NCBI GenBank assembly: GCA_030549775.1
Contig: CM060180.1
Coordinates: 84,829,172 to 84,893,171 of the forward strand
DNA length: 64,000 nucleotides
Source: Tamarix chinensis
Lineage: Eukaryota > Streptophyta > Magnoliopsida > Caryophyllales > Tamaricaceae
Direction: 5' to 3'
Made by a program: the position numbers and the translations under genes
Shown here: positions 32,997 to 44,659 of the stretch, piece after piece
Layout of the letters: every line of letters begins with the position of its first letter
How positions within the stretch are numbered: the first letter of the stretch is position 1
Notes under the pieces: generated by a model
The model's input: only the letters and a program-made list of their open reading frames with translations
Told to the model about the DNA's origin: nothing
The model's database searches: none

Positions 32997-34610
32997 AATA
33001 TACATATATAGTTTATTATAAGATATACTAAAAATCCTATTTAGTATAATAGACCCTAAACCCTAACCATACATGTTTGTCCTAACCACAATAAATTGTA
33101 ATAAACTAACTCTAATCCTAAACCCTAACTATAATTAAACCCTAACCCTTTATATTAATATTATTGTATATAAAAATCAAGTAGATATTAATAAAATAAT
33201 ATATATAGCTTAACTATACTATATGATGTTACTAAAAGTTTAGTTGACAAAAATGTATATAATAGTTTATTATAATATAACATATTAATTATCATGTTTA
33301 TGATAATAGATGCTATACCCTAACATTAACCCTAACCAAAATAAATCATGATAAACTGACCTTAAACCTAATAAACCCTAATCCTACACCTAGGTAGCTA
33401 TATTTAAACCCTAATAAATCCTATATTATTATTATTAATGATATAAATAATTAATTAATTATAATAAAAGAAAGAAAGAAATATATGAAACAATATGAAA
33501 ATAATATGAAAATAATATCCTTTCGCTTTTCTCAAAAGTCATAGCCTTAGAGAATGGAAGGGTGGTTATGTTAAATAGAGAAATTTGATTTATTTTATAA
33601 ATGTGTGACAACATAAATAGTATTAAAGTGATCTAAATAATGATACCGTCTTTCATATGACCAATTAAATGCAATAGTTTTTTAATCATCGATGGATATC
33701 CTATTACCCCTTAAGTATCTCTAAAGGTCAGACCACTAATTAATATTTCCCAACAATGAGTTACTACTCGTATCACCCTTTCACATATGAGTGTTTATTT
33801 TTATTTTTCTTTTAAATTCTTGTTATGACCCTCTAATGTCATGAGAAACAACTCCTTTAATTTCTTTCATCATTAATTTCCTATGTCTATATAATCCTCA
33901 TCTAATAAAAAAGAATATTAACATGTAATTATAATTAAAACTTTCCTTTAATGACGTGTATATATAAAATATATTTTCATTTAACTAAATGGCTTTTTTG
34001 AAGATCCTAATGTCCTAATTATTAATGAAAAAATGTGTGTGTGTGTGTCTCTATATGTATATTTTTCACAAGTGACTTTACTAATATTTTTAAGCATTTA
34101 GCTCTCTTAGCATGCACTACAATGGTAAATATATCTAAGGCCAGCATATACATTCATGTTAATACCACCGACACATATAACAACAAACAACAATATTTTT
34201 TACCACCACATTCAACAACAAACATCGAACAATGAGATTTTCCAACATGCATAATTTTTTTATATAATGAATATATAAGGGAAGAACAAAACCATACATT
34301 ATGGTAGGTATGATAAGATAGGTAGAGAGAAGGAGCAGTAGCAAGCACCTAGGAGCCTAGCGGAGCAAGAAAGACCAATGAGGATGATGTAGGAGTAAAC
34401 ACTTAAGATTTGACCTTCATCATTATGGAACAAATTTTTCTTCATTTTTAAAGGACTTCCCTAAAAATTAAAGACAAAAGGATAGTTATGTTACTAATAA
34501 TAGATGAAACATACCATACAAGTTGCTAGGTGCATATATGTATGTGCATGATATGTATGGAGTGGATGTCTACGTGCATGAGAGGAATAGAATGCTGCTT
34601 GGACATGCAT
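32246..34610. other. AT-rich non-coding DNA with (TA)n at 32964-32994
   Basis: No domain in any frame. Holds telomere-like motifs (listed separately), AAAGAAAGAAAG near 33466, GTGTGTGTG at 34034 and a poly-purine patch near 34316-34345. The two overlapping minus frames near 34154-34348 look like chance. Confidence 0.5.
33048..33425. repeat. Degenerate telomere-like CCCTAAA/AACCCTAA motifs
   Basis: At least eight AACCCTAA- or CCCTAAA-type words in about 380 bp, for example at 33053-33066 and 33305-33332. A second, weaker group is at 35045-35130. They are scattered, not in a continuous array. Confidence 0.6.
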
Positions 34611-34618
34611 ATTAGTTG

Positions 34619-34648
34619 ATTTAATTAATTAATTAATTAATTAATTAG
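34619..34648. repeat. (TTAA)n simple repeat
   Basis: About seven TTAA units. Confidence 0.9.
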
Positions 34649-34649
34649 T

Positions 34650-35380
34650 AGATTTAGATATTAGCTAGAGAATAAAGTAGCATAAGTCTATCTTTTTGAA
34701 GAATATTCTATATTCTAGTATCATTTATCATATTCTATATTCAAGTATCTTTTATCTAGGTATATTTTTAAGAACTATACCTTTAAGATAGTATCTTGTA
34801 ATTGGTAGCCTTGGATATATAAAGCCATAGAACAAATTATCGGTGATTGATCAAGATTGAATTGAAGTTGAATGAAAAATTTAAGTATTCAATTCTGTGT
34901 GAGTTCATCTCAAGTTTAATCGAATATATGTGAACTACTAATATTGAAACCCTTAATATATTCATCTATGTGAATTAGAGATTAATAACTATCCTTCTAA
35001 ACTCTATAACCCATGCCATTATTAGCCATAATTATCGTTCTAATTCATCATAAAAATCATAGCCCTAATTTAAAAACCTTAACCCTAATTTTCAAAATAA
35101 AACCCTATCCCTAACCCAAAAACCTTACTTTTCTCAAAATCCAAATTTTGAATTATCCTCACCATCATCTCATCATTATCAAATTATATTCATCTTTCAT
35201 GCATAAAATTCAAATCATCGTCATCGAATCATCTACACCATTGAATCATCATCATCATTATTCTACATATTCAAATACCAACATTCTCAATTAAACACTT
35301 TCAAACCTTATTCTTCTTAATTAAAACATAATTGAGCATTGGTTTTACATAATTGATAATTCCATATTCCCACACACATC
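34650..35380 (+). repeat. Probable 5' LTR of gypsy-E
   Basis: Holds a TATA box TATATAAA at 34816-34823 and ends close to the primer binding site. The LTR start was not located; sequence from about 34600 is a candidate. No second copy is seen downstream because the element is cut at about 43690. Confidence 0.45.
34816..34823 (+). promoter_or_regulatory. TATA box in the probable gypsy-E LTR
   Basis: TATATAAA followed by AGCCATAG; position fits an LTR promoter. Inference from sequence only. Confidence 0.4.
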
Positions 35381-35385
35381 TATTT

Positions 35386-35397
35386 TGGTATCAAAGT
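35386..35397 (+). other. Primer binding site of gypsy-E (tRNA-Met initiator type)
   Basis: TGGTATCAAAGT resembles TGGTATCAGAGC, the usual complement of the 3' end of initiator tRNA-Met, with one change. It follows the CACACACA LTR edge by about eight bases and precedes gag. Confidence 0.6.
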
Positions 35398-35539
35398 CTT
35401 AGGTTTAATCAATTATGATCAAGATTCAATCTTTACTCATGATTCTTGTAAGAATGTGTCTTTACTTCAAGATTCTTCAAAGACAGTGTATCTTCTTCAA
35501 GAATCTCCCAAGAATTAATCAGAGAAGGAAGCACCAATC

Positions 35540-37892
35540 AAATGGTGAATAGGGGAGATGGTGAACCAAAAGGAGGACTTATGAGATGTTCTGAATGTCT
35601 TAGTGGATAAAATCAGAGAGGTAAAGATATGTGTGGGGAGAATAGAATCTTCCTAAGCTCAAGGGTCACACGTGCAACTAAATAACCGAAGGGAACAAGT
35701 ACAAGAAGACCATGTGATAAGGGCACAAAATTGAATGGAGGAAGGAGAAGAGGGTGTGGAAAATTATGGAAGACCACATGAAACCTCAAGAAGAACCTAT
35801 AATTATGTGGAGAAGGGAATTCAATTTGATCTACCGAACTTTGAAGGTAATCTCAACTTGGAATCTTTTCTCAAATGGTTACAAATTTTTGAGTTTATTT
35901 TTGAGCATAAAGAGATTAATGATTAGAAGAGGTGCTAAATAACAATATTAAAGTTTGAGAAAATTGATATAGTGTGGTATGATAACTTGAAAAGGATAAG
36001 GGATAGGAGAATTAGGTCATGGGACAAATTAAAAACACACTTGAGGAAGAAAGTTGTGCTATGAGAATAGGAGAAACAGAACTTCATAAAGATGACTACT
36101 TTGAGGTAAGGGTTGCTTAAAGTTGAAGAATATGTTAGAAAACTTGAAAAATTAGCTTTTGTTTATGATGTCAATGAACGAGAAGAACAAAGGTGTGCAT
36201 GATTCATATTAGGGCTAAATATGAACCTTAGAGAGAAGGTTGAGGTGTATCCTTATAATGTTTTTGAAGACCTAGCCAAGTTAACAATCAAGTTTAAGAA
36301 ATAGTTGAAGAGATAAATGCTACCAAACAAGTAAACCAATGCTCCATAAGCTTCAACTTTTAAGGGGATGTCGAAAACACTGATTTCTCAAGCCAAAAAT
36401 GAAGATAATGTTTGAAAGCTCCCTTGGGAAGAGAAGGGAAAGTATCAAGTGGTTGATAAGGCAAACAAGTAATGCTTCAGGTGTAGAGGTTATGGTCACT
36501 TTGCTTGTGATTGTCTAAACCAAAGGGCATTGAATTGAAAGGCTATAGCATGTATGGTGGCTTCTAATGTGAATGAAGACCTAGATATTGACCTTGAAGA
36601 AGAAATAGTCCGAATGATGCTTTGGAAGAGGGCCAATTGGATTGCTATGTGTTGGGAAGGGTACTCCAAGTACAATGAAGACTTCTACTTACTCAAAGGG
36701 AGAAGAGTTTCAAGGCCAAGTGTGGATTTTTTGATGAAGTGTTTGAATTCATCATTAACAGTTTCTCATGCACTAATATTGCTAGTGAGAAGATTGTGAG
36801 CAATATTAGTTCAGAAGCCATGGGTCATTTAAGATGATATTCACTCTAATGGCTCAATAGAGACAAAGGTGTAAGGGTAACCAAAAAAACTCTTATATCT
36901 GTTAAGATTGGAAATTATTTTGATGATGTTTTATGGATATTTTACGTATGGATGCTTGTCATATTTTATTAGGGAGGCCGTGGCAATTTGCTAGGAAGGT
37001 TGTGCAAGATGGAGTTCTTAATGTGTTTTTGCTATGTAAGGGACAAAATTAGTTTAGGCTAAAATCTAATCTAGATGGGGGGGATTTACTTTTGAGGAAT
37101 GAAAAGGGGAAAGGAACCAAGATCATGCAACAAAAAAAGGAAGAAAAATAGAAGGAAGTTGACAAGTGGAGGGTAGAAAGAAGGGTAGCATGGATATGTT
37201 GAACCTTAAGGAGTGTGAGATGAATGGAGCTGTCAAATATGAGAAGATATGCTATGCATTAGTGGTAAAGGAGGTCCAATGAGGGGAAATGATAATATGG
37301 ATATGAAATTGCAACAAGTATTAAAAGGGTATGCCAATATTTTTCTAGTTGAGTTACTAATTAGGCTACTTGTATGAGAGGTATTGAGCACACTATCGAT
37401 ATTATACCAGGAGTTTCATTACCAAACAAACCAACTTATAGGTGCAATCTAGAGGTGGCTAAGGATATACAGAAACAAGTGTAAGAGTTTTTCGACCAAG
37501 GCTATATTCAAGAGAGGATGTGTATTGATTCGAGAGTAATCACTGATGTCAAAATAAAGTACAGATTTTTGTTGCCAAGATTGGATGACATGTTAGATGA
37601 GTTGCATGGTGTAATTGTGTTCTTGAAGATTGATCTTAGGAGCAACTGTCATGAAATGAGAACAAGGGATGGGAACGAGTGGAAGACATCTTTAAATACT
37701 AAGTACGCGTTGTATGAGTGGTTGGTGATGCCATTTGGGCTATTTAATACACCAAGTTCCTTCATGATGTTGATGGTTAAGGTTCTTAGACCCTTCCCTG
37801 GGGTCTTTTTTATTATTTACCTTAATGATATCTTGGTATATACAAAGAGTGAGTTCAAGCACATGCATCACTTAAAGAGGATATATGACAAG
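35540..37892 (+). pseudogene. Gypsy-E gag, protease and RT first part
   Basis: Gag: QFDLPNFEGNLNLESFLKW at 35820-35885 and FEFIFEHKEIND, the usual N-terminal Gag block of plant gypsy elements. A complete CCHC zinc knuckle CFRCRGYGHFACDC is at 36473-36514 (C-x2-C-x4-H-x4-C). Protease relic: FSCTNIASEKIVSN near 36765 and MDACHILLGRPWQFARKV near 36950. RT: PGVSLPNKPTYRCNLE at 37410, then the frame 37518-37949 with RFLLPRLDDMLDELHGVIVF, TKYALYEWLVMPFGL and IIYLNDILVYTKSE, where the first catalytic Asp has become Asn. RT is then cut at 37897 by a solo LTR and resumes at 43239. Confidence 0.83.
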
Positions 37893-37897
37893 CTTAG
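37893..37897. other. Target-site duplication CTTAG, left copy
   Basis: CTTAG immediately before TGTAACACCCC; the identical CTTAG is at 43234-43238. Confidence 0.92.
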
Positions 37898-38605
37898 TGT
37901 AACACCCCCAAAATTCACTACTGAAAAATTTTGTTTTAATAAAAGATAATTGTGGAAGCAAATTAGTGAAACGTGAACTTTGGGAGTATTACCGCCACAC
38001 TTAGTACCAGACCGGTTCACTCATACCGTTCCAGTACTAAGTGCTAAGGCTAAAGGAAAATGAAATAGGATTTGCAAGAAATTCAACATACGTAAATCAG
38101 AGTAAATTTGCCAGAAATTCACATACTTAAATCTGAGTAGCGCATCAAATCATTTACAGAAATAAAATCCACCAATGGTGGTTACAGTAACAACATAACA
38201 TTAAAACCAAGAATTTAAAGAGAAAGAGTAAACCCTAACGATACCGGATAACTCCTTACTCTCTTTCCCGTAGCCCACTTGAATAGCACCTGAAAAGACC
38301 TGCAAGGGCACTACCCATTGAATAGGCAGGGGCCCCATAAAGGGAATCCCTTCAGTACTACGGTACTGAGTAACCCTTTAATACCCCACTTAAAGACAGG
38401 CCCGCATACGGCACATAATGCAAGCTACACACATAAATAATGAGAGGTGCATACATAACAATAACATGCATAATAAATTATAAGTCACGATCGATACTTT
38501 GGGCCTTAAGCCATGTCATAGTGTAAGATCAATACATTCAAACCTTAAGCCGTTATTCTGTCATCATTCAATCAGTATCATGTTTTATATCCATGTGAGT
38601 GCGAG

Positions 38606-38945
38606 AACCCCACTATTATAGCCGGTGGACCGGAAAGTATACACTCAGGGCAGAACTCCTCTGACCACTATTATTTGTTGGTGGACCGGTCTGGCCCCAA
38701 CTCACATGGTGTTCCACTATAAAAGATTAGTATTTTTCCATAATCTTATTCGCATACATAACTGATTTTATTGAGCTCGGGACCCCCACCATTATTGCCG
38801 GTGGACCGGAATACATATAACTCATCATCTAGGGCACAACGCTCTTGGCCACTATTATAACCGGTGGACCAAGATATATATAAAGAATCATCATCCAGGG
38901 CACAACACTCCTGGCCACTATTATAACCGGTAGACCGGTACTCAA
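38606..38945. repeat. Five CCGGT-GG-ACCGG palindromic units
   Basis: CCGGTGGACCGG at 38622-38633 and 38798-38809, TTGGTGGACCGG at 38678-38689, CCGGTGGACC at 38861-38870 and CCGGTAGACCGG at 38927-38938, each preceded by CCACTATTATA or a close variant. CCGGT and ACCGG are reverse complements. Confidence 0.85.
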
Positions 38946-39639
38946 TATGATAATCATATGGGCCCGGCTCATTAATATTCCACTTTCAATAATAGTATTT
39001 TTCTTTCTTTAATAAGCACATCAATCATATTTATTTGCCTCGAATGGGAGATCAATAACATGGGACACAAAGGTACACTGTCGTACCGGTGCATATCAGC
39101 TACTCAACACCCTTCAACCACGAACCCAAGGACGCAAAGGTACCCTGGTCGTACTGGTGCATAAAGCTAACTCAGTACCCTACCGACAAGGACACCTAAT
39201 CCATAAGTATGCATACCCCCTAACTATGTTCGTAGAGCTAGAAAGAGTAAGATATAGGGCCTAGCTGGGGCATAAAGGCACACCAACAAATACTAGAATA
39301 ATCGTGGACTAAACCACGTCCTTAGGGTAGCGACCCCTAAAGAGTCACCATTCCCGATCTCCAGGTCTTTCACTTTAAGTAATAGTGTCTTAATTAAAGT
39401 GATCATGAAAAGCACGATAATCAGATACTTATTAACTTTTAATTGTTTCGATATCATTAATCGTTTATTATTCAGATGATTATCCAGGATATTATAGAGA
39501 AATCATTAAGGCCATACTAATTATCAAATACTCTTACTTGGCTAATTAGAATTATTTGAATCGTATTATAAACGTCCAAAATCTCAAGGACATGTTAGGT
39601 ACAATTTACTCATTTGCCCTTTACTTATATAATTGTTAA

Positions 39640-41050
39640 GTATTCCTTCCTTACATGATAATTTACTATATTATCCCTTAGGTTCCATAATTACCAAATT
39701 ACCCCTTGTCCAATTTAGATTACCAAATTATCTCCTACACTTTTTAAATCACCATCCACCCCTTATAATTGCTACACTTATCATATTTCCCATTTGGTTG
39801 GTTAGATTACCAAACCACCCTTCTCCTTGGTTATAATTACTAAATTGCCCTTAAGTTGGATAAATTACTAAATTACCCTCCTTCATTATCATGATTACTA
39901 TTTTTCCCCTTTCGTTGTTTAAGTAATTATCACCTTACCCTTTAATCGGCTAAATTACCAAATTGCCCCTTTGGTTGGATAAATTACCAAATTGCCCTTC
40001 TCCTTTATCATAATTACCATTTTACCCATCTCAATTATTTTAATTGCCATTTACCCTTTTTAATTATCATAAATCCCATATTACCCTTCTTCATAATTAC
40101 CAACATTAATTTACCCTTCTTCATAATCATAATTATTAATTTACCCTTCTCCATTATTAAAATTACCATAATGCCCTTTCATTGGTTAATTTACCAAATT
40201 ACCCTTCTCTAGTATCATACTTATCCAATTGCCCTTCTACAATCATATTTTAATTACTAAATTATCTTTCGTCGTTATCATAATTACCAAGTTACCCCTT
40301 ATTCCCAAGTTTACTATAATATCCTTTTATTTACAATATTTCTCTTCTACCCCTTACTTTCAATTTACAATAATATCCTTTTATTTATAAAAATTACCAC
40401 CATACCCCTTTTACTTGTACAATTACCATAACACCCCTTTTACTTTACAAATTACTATCTTATCCTTTTTCATCCAAAATTACCATTTTTATCTTTCCTT
40501 ATAAAATTACCATATTGCCCTTCCTTTCCAAAAATTACCATATTACCCCTTACTTATAAATTATCATTTCGCCATTCACTTATACAATTACCCTATTACC
40601 ACTTACTTATGAAGTTACTATTTTGCCCCTCTACTTTCAAAATTACCATATTGCCCCTTTTACTTTAAAAATTACCATAATGCCCTCCTTCATCCAAAAT
40701 TACTATTTTACCCTTCCTTCCAAAACTACCATTCTTACCACTTACTTATAAAATTACTATATTTCCCTTTGACTCCAAAATTACCACTTTACCATTTTCT
40801 CCAAAAATTACTATAATACCCCTTTACTTATAAAATTATCATTTGGCCAATTAAACATAAAATTACCATATTATTCTTTTATCTCAAAAATTACCATAAT
40901 ACCCTTCTTTCTCACAACTTACAATTTTATCCTTGACTTATAAATTATCATTTAAATCCTTTATTTTTAAATTACAAAAATACCCTTTTACTTATAAAAT
41001 TACCAAAATACCCTTTTCACTTATAAAATTTCCATTCAACCTCTCTATTC
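39640..41050. repeat. Long degenerate array of AAATTACCATATTACCCTT-like units
   Basis: About 1.4 kb of quasi-periodic units of 20-35 bp, alternating ATTACCA and CCCTT words with variants such as AAATTACCAAATTGCCCTT. No coding content. It occupies the place held by an unrelated array in the sister LTR (4450-5130). Confidence 0.85.
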
Positions 41051-41699
41051 ACCACTTTTATGAATTTACTAACAATACATAAAATAATGATATTAGTACT
41101 TCATTCTTATCATCTAAGTCCACCAACATGTCATTATTCAACATAATACTCATTAGCAACTACATATATTAGGTCACATAATTCATAATCATAATTACTA
41201 AAATACCCTTAGACAATAATATTATTAATACATTAGCAACATATTACATCATATACCAACATTTAGCATTTCCATCAACAATCAAACTCCTTCCTTAATT
41301 AACATACCTACATATGGCACAAAAGTTAGCACGCTTTTCCTTTTCACCCAATAATATAAGAACCCATATATATATCTTGCTAAGCACACAAAACATGCAT
41401 AAAATCATACTAAATCCTTAATGTGCTAACATACGTTTTTGCATGTATTTAAGGGAGGATTAACGGTTACCTTAATCTCGCAAAATATCAAATCTTATCA
41501 AGCATAGTTTCCAACTCAACACCTAAAAATAACATCCATCATTATTATGTTAGAAATAAGAAATTAAAAAAAGGATAAAACTTTATAAAAATTTATTTAA
41601 CAATAAAACACTTTAATTAATTATTAATATACCTAAAAAATTTTCCAAATTAAATCCAAAACAAGGGGGAGCTCACGCTGCATGAGCAGCGTGAGTCTC

Positions 41700-42920
41700 A
41701 TGCAGAAATGAGAGGTGAAAGGGTTCGAAGGGGGGTGAAGGAATCAGAATTTATTATTTTTGGGTTAGGGTCTATAGGCTAGAAAAGAAGGTGGTTAGGG
41801 GAGGTTCTAAGGCAGGGGAATGGTGGAGAAGTGAAGAGGGGGTGTAGGTGGAGGCTAAGGGTGGTTTCACGGCGGCATAAGGCGGCGAAGATGGCGGCGG
41901 CAAGGCAGCGAAGTTCGCTACCGAGAAGGGTCGATGGGAAGGGGTTGTGAAGGAAGGAAAAGGAGAGGGAAAAATGGAGGGGTACAAGGGTTGTTTTCGG
42001 CCCACTAAGGAATGGAGGGGGTAGAGGGGGTTGTAGGGTGTCGAACAGTGGGTTTGGTGGTGGCAGAGGTGGCCGGACGGCGGCATAAATGGAGGTTGCA
42101 GGTGGCTCGACGGTAAGGGGGAAAATGGGGAAAAAAGGAAAAGGGGTGGAGAAGGGAGGAAGTGTAGGGATCGGGGGGTGGTGTGGTGGTGCAGGGTGGT
42201 AGTTGGTGGTGGTAGAAGGCTGCGCAGGGGTTGGGCTTGGTGGTTCAAGCAGCGGTGGGTGGCGGTGATAAAAAAACGGGGAGAAGAATGGAGGGAGAAG
42301 GAAGGAGAGAAGAGGGAGTTCGGGGAAGGAGAAGGCTTGGAAAATGAGGAGAATGAAGGGATGGGGAGATGGAGAAAAAGAAGAGGGAGAAGAGAGGGGG
42401 AGCAAGCGGCCGATCGGTGCTGGAATGGTGGTAGGGCTGTTGGTTGGCAGGGGGAAAGAGAGGGGGAGAAGAAGGAAAGGGGGAGAGCATGCAGGGTGTG
42501 GTCCAAGAGCCGGTTTGGCTCGAAAAAGGAAAGAAAATGATGGGGGAAGAGAGAGAGGGAGAGTCGGTAGGTGGGGCCATTTGCAGGGCAGTTCAGTGGT
42601 GGGAGACATGGGGTCGAAGCTTGCAGGTGGTCGGGACTGGAAGAAGAAGAAGGTAGGGGAGGTGCGAGCGGCTAGACCGACGGAAGAAAAGAAGGGAGCT
42701 GGCCGATCCAGGAAAAAATTGAGGAAGGAGGGCGGGCTGGGTGTGCTGGCTGGGGCGCGAGGGAGAGAAGGGAGGAAGGAGCGGGCCTGGCCCAACGCGT
42801 AAGGAGGGGGGAAGCAGGCTGGTAGCCTAGCGGCCCAAAGCCATGAAGAAGGAAAAAAAAGGAAATAGGGGAAAGGAGAAAGAAAAGAAAAGGTAGGAAA
42901 GGGAAATTGGAAAAATTGGA
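41700..42920. repeat. Purine-rich block of the solo LTR (no gene)
   Basis: G+A-dominated + strand. It yields a 338-codon open frame on the minus strand (41779-42795) and overlapping open frames of 244, 152, 120 and 111 codons. All are low-complexity Pro/Ser/Leu/Phe- or Gly/Glu/Lys/Arg-rich without domains. Homologous to 5580-6800, where a related GGCTTTGGACGCTAGGCCC word at 6668-6686 corresponds to TAGCCTAGCGGCCCAAAGCC at 42823-42842 in altered form. Confidence 0.75.
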
Positions 42921-43233
42921 AATAATTAAATTTATAATATAATAGGATGTAATATTTTTGATAATAAGTTTATTTAATGATTTAATTTAATATAATTAAA
43001 TATATGGGCTTAAAAAGGATAATTATAGTAAAATACTAGTTTGAAAATTTATTTAAATAAAATAATATGATAATTAGAAAAATATTTAATTTTATTTTAT
43101 CAAATGCTCTTATCCAGATTTACATACTCTAAAATCTATAAAATAATTAAATTAAATAATTTTAAAAGCTAATTTTATTTCAAATAAAGTTATTTATTGA
43201 AATATAGGTTTTTGAAAATTTTGGTGGATTACA

Positions 43234-43238
43234 CTTAG
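43234..43238. other. Target-site duplication CTTAG, right copy
   Basis: Matches 37893-37897 exactly. Confidence 0.92.
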
Positions 43239-43685
43239 AGAGGTGAAGCTCTATTTTAAGTTAGAGAAATGTTATTTCATGAAGGAGAGGGTGGTTTTCC
43301 ATTGTTATATTATGAGTGGAGATAGTATTAGAGTTGATGCATCAAAGGCGGAAGCTATCCAAACATGGCTTATTCCTACTAATATCTATGAAGTTTGGAG
43401 TTTCCATGGGTTGGCCTTATTATATCGGAAACTCATCAAAGACTTCTCAACCATTGCAACACCTATCACACAAGTGATGGAGAAAAGAGAGTTGCATTGG
43501 AATGATCAAGCGATAGAGGCTTTCGAAGACTTGAAGACATAGCTCTCAACACACTAGTAATATCTTTACATTATTTTGATAAATTATTTGAAGAAACATG
43601 TGATGCTAGTGGTGTAGGCATTGGGTGTGTGCTTTCAGAAGAAAGGAAAATGATTTCAGGTTTTTTAGTAAAAATTTGAATGTTA
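43239..43685 (+). pseudogene. Gypsy-E RT end and RNase H start
   Basis: Open frame 43243-43542: KLYFKLEKCYFMKERVVFHC, DSIRVDASKAEAIQTW, FHGLALLYRKLIKDFSTIA and LHWNDQAIEAFEDLK, the RT connection of Ty3/gypsy. RNase H then continues in other frames (KKHVMLVV region) to FFSKNLN at about 43680, where the text changes to Ty1/copia protease. Integrase and 3' LTR of gypsy-E are absent. Confidence 0.78.
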
Positions 43686-43689
43686 GTGC

Positions 43690-44190
43690 ATGCACGAGCA
43701 CTACATGCATGAAAGCTAGTTGTTTGGTAGACATCGGTTCTTCCTTTCATGTGACCCTAACCATGGAGTTCTTTATATCTTACACATCTAGAGATTTTTG
43801 TGAGATATTCATGGAAAATAATGGAATTTCAAAAATAACTGACATAGGGAGTATCCAACTAGATATGATCTTGGATTATTGTTTGGATCTCAAGGAATTA
43901 AGGTATATAATAGGCCTAGGGATGAGTTAGATCATAGCCTGAATTCTTGATTATGAGGGCTATGTGAGTTAATTTGGAAGAGGTAGTTAGATGTTGACAA
44001 AGAGGTCATTGATAATGGCTAAGGGGAGCAAGTGTTGCTAGTTATATTACACTCAAGAAAACATGTGTTGAAATGAGGTAAATTCTGTGGTAGGCTTGTT
44101 TGATTAAGGACATAAAAAAATCCAACATATGAGTGTGAAGGGGATGGGCACCTCAATATTTAAGGTTCTTTTCTAAAAGTCAGAGGCTTT
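43690..44190 (+). pseudogene. Ty1/copia protease end and gag-pre-integrase fragment
   Basis: The frame 43625-43930 contains LVDIGSSFHVT (D-x-G-S with S-F-H, copia protease type), MEFFISYTSRDFCEIFMENN, SKITDIGSIQL and DLKELRYI. This is the run from protease to gag-pre-integrase seen in plant copia elements. Later frames keep EGY- and GRG-type text and a KNPTYECEGDGHLN end. The Asp/Gly active-site pair reads D-I-G instead of D-S-G. Same orientation and next domain in order after the gag at 25306-26125. Confidence 0.66.
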
Positions 44191-44659
44191 TTAGTAGGTA
44201 GATGCACTCAATACATTATGGGTAAGAAAAAGTGATGCAATTGCATCTTTATTTGTACATTTAAACATATTTCTTTGATATGTTTAGAATGTTTATTGTC
44301 ATTCTTGGAGGGTTTTGAAATCCTACAACAATATGTTTAAGAATAATCCACATATTAATAATTTTTATAAGATTGTGTTGCAAAAAAAACCTCAAGTAAA
44401 ATGGAATAATTTGGGCCATGTTAGGATGTAATACAACTAGGCTCGCACATGCAAAATTAGCCATTCATGTGGATATCACAACTAGCTAGGTTTAAAACTA
44501 GGTAGTTAGGTTTTCGTGTTAGGTATGATTTTAATGTAATAAACATATACCAAAACTAAACTAGTTTTTATGGGGTATATTAGCATCTAATATAGGGTGT
44601 AATTAGGTTTTATTGATAGGTTTATGACACCTTGGTAGTAATATGATTTAGGATATTTT
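44191..44659. other. Non-coding stretch before Del-B
   Basis: ACATTTAAACATATTTC and ATGTTTAGAATGTTTATTG (44256-44300) recur in similar form at 50122-50163. No frame with a recognisable domain; the small minus frame 44261-44464 is unsupported. Del-B follows at 44660. Confidence 0.4.

Larger units (their letters stand above)
37898..43233 (-). mobile_element. 5336-bp solo LTR of a long-LTR chromovirus, inserted in gypsy-E RT
   Basis: Starts TGTAACACCCCC and ends GGATTACA with exact 5-bp duplications on both sides. There is no polymerase text and no internal repeated end, so it is a solo LTR or an equally non-coding derivative. Its internal plan matches the copy at 2669-7231 and it shares a block with the Del LTRs (CAGTACTACGGTACTGAG at 38353-38370 against TATGCTATGTACTAAGTAG at 59321). 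Sense strand is inferred as minus from the GTTACA-type end of Del LTRs. The host RT reading is continuous across the insertion: KRIYDKL before, REVKLYFKLEKCYF after. Confidence 0.87.

Noticed and set aside
34154..34348. Two minus frames with hydrophobic, signal-peptide-like text
   Set aside because: About 62 codons each, overlapping in different phases, in AT-rich non-coding DNA without homology.
31403..35000. CACTA-2 5' terminus
   Set aside because: No AGGGTAGTG-like end or TAATAACGG array could be found by eye, so none is claimed.
41772..42802. Open frames of 338, 244, 152, 120 and 111 codons as a protein-coding gene
   Set aside because: Several overlapping frames are open on both strands at once, all low-complexity, inside a solo LTR and explained by purine skew.
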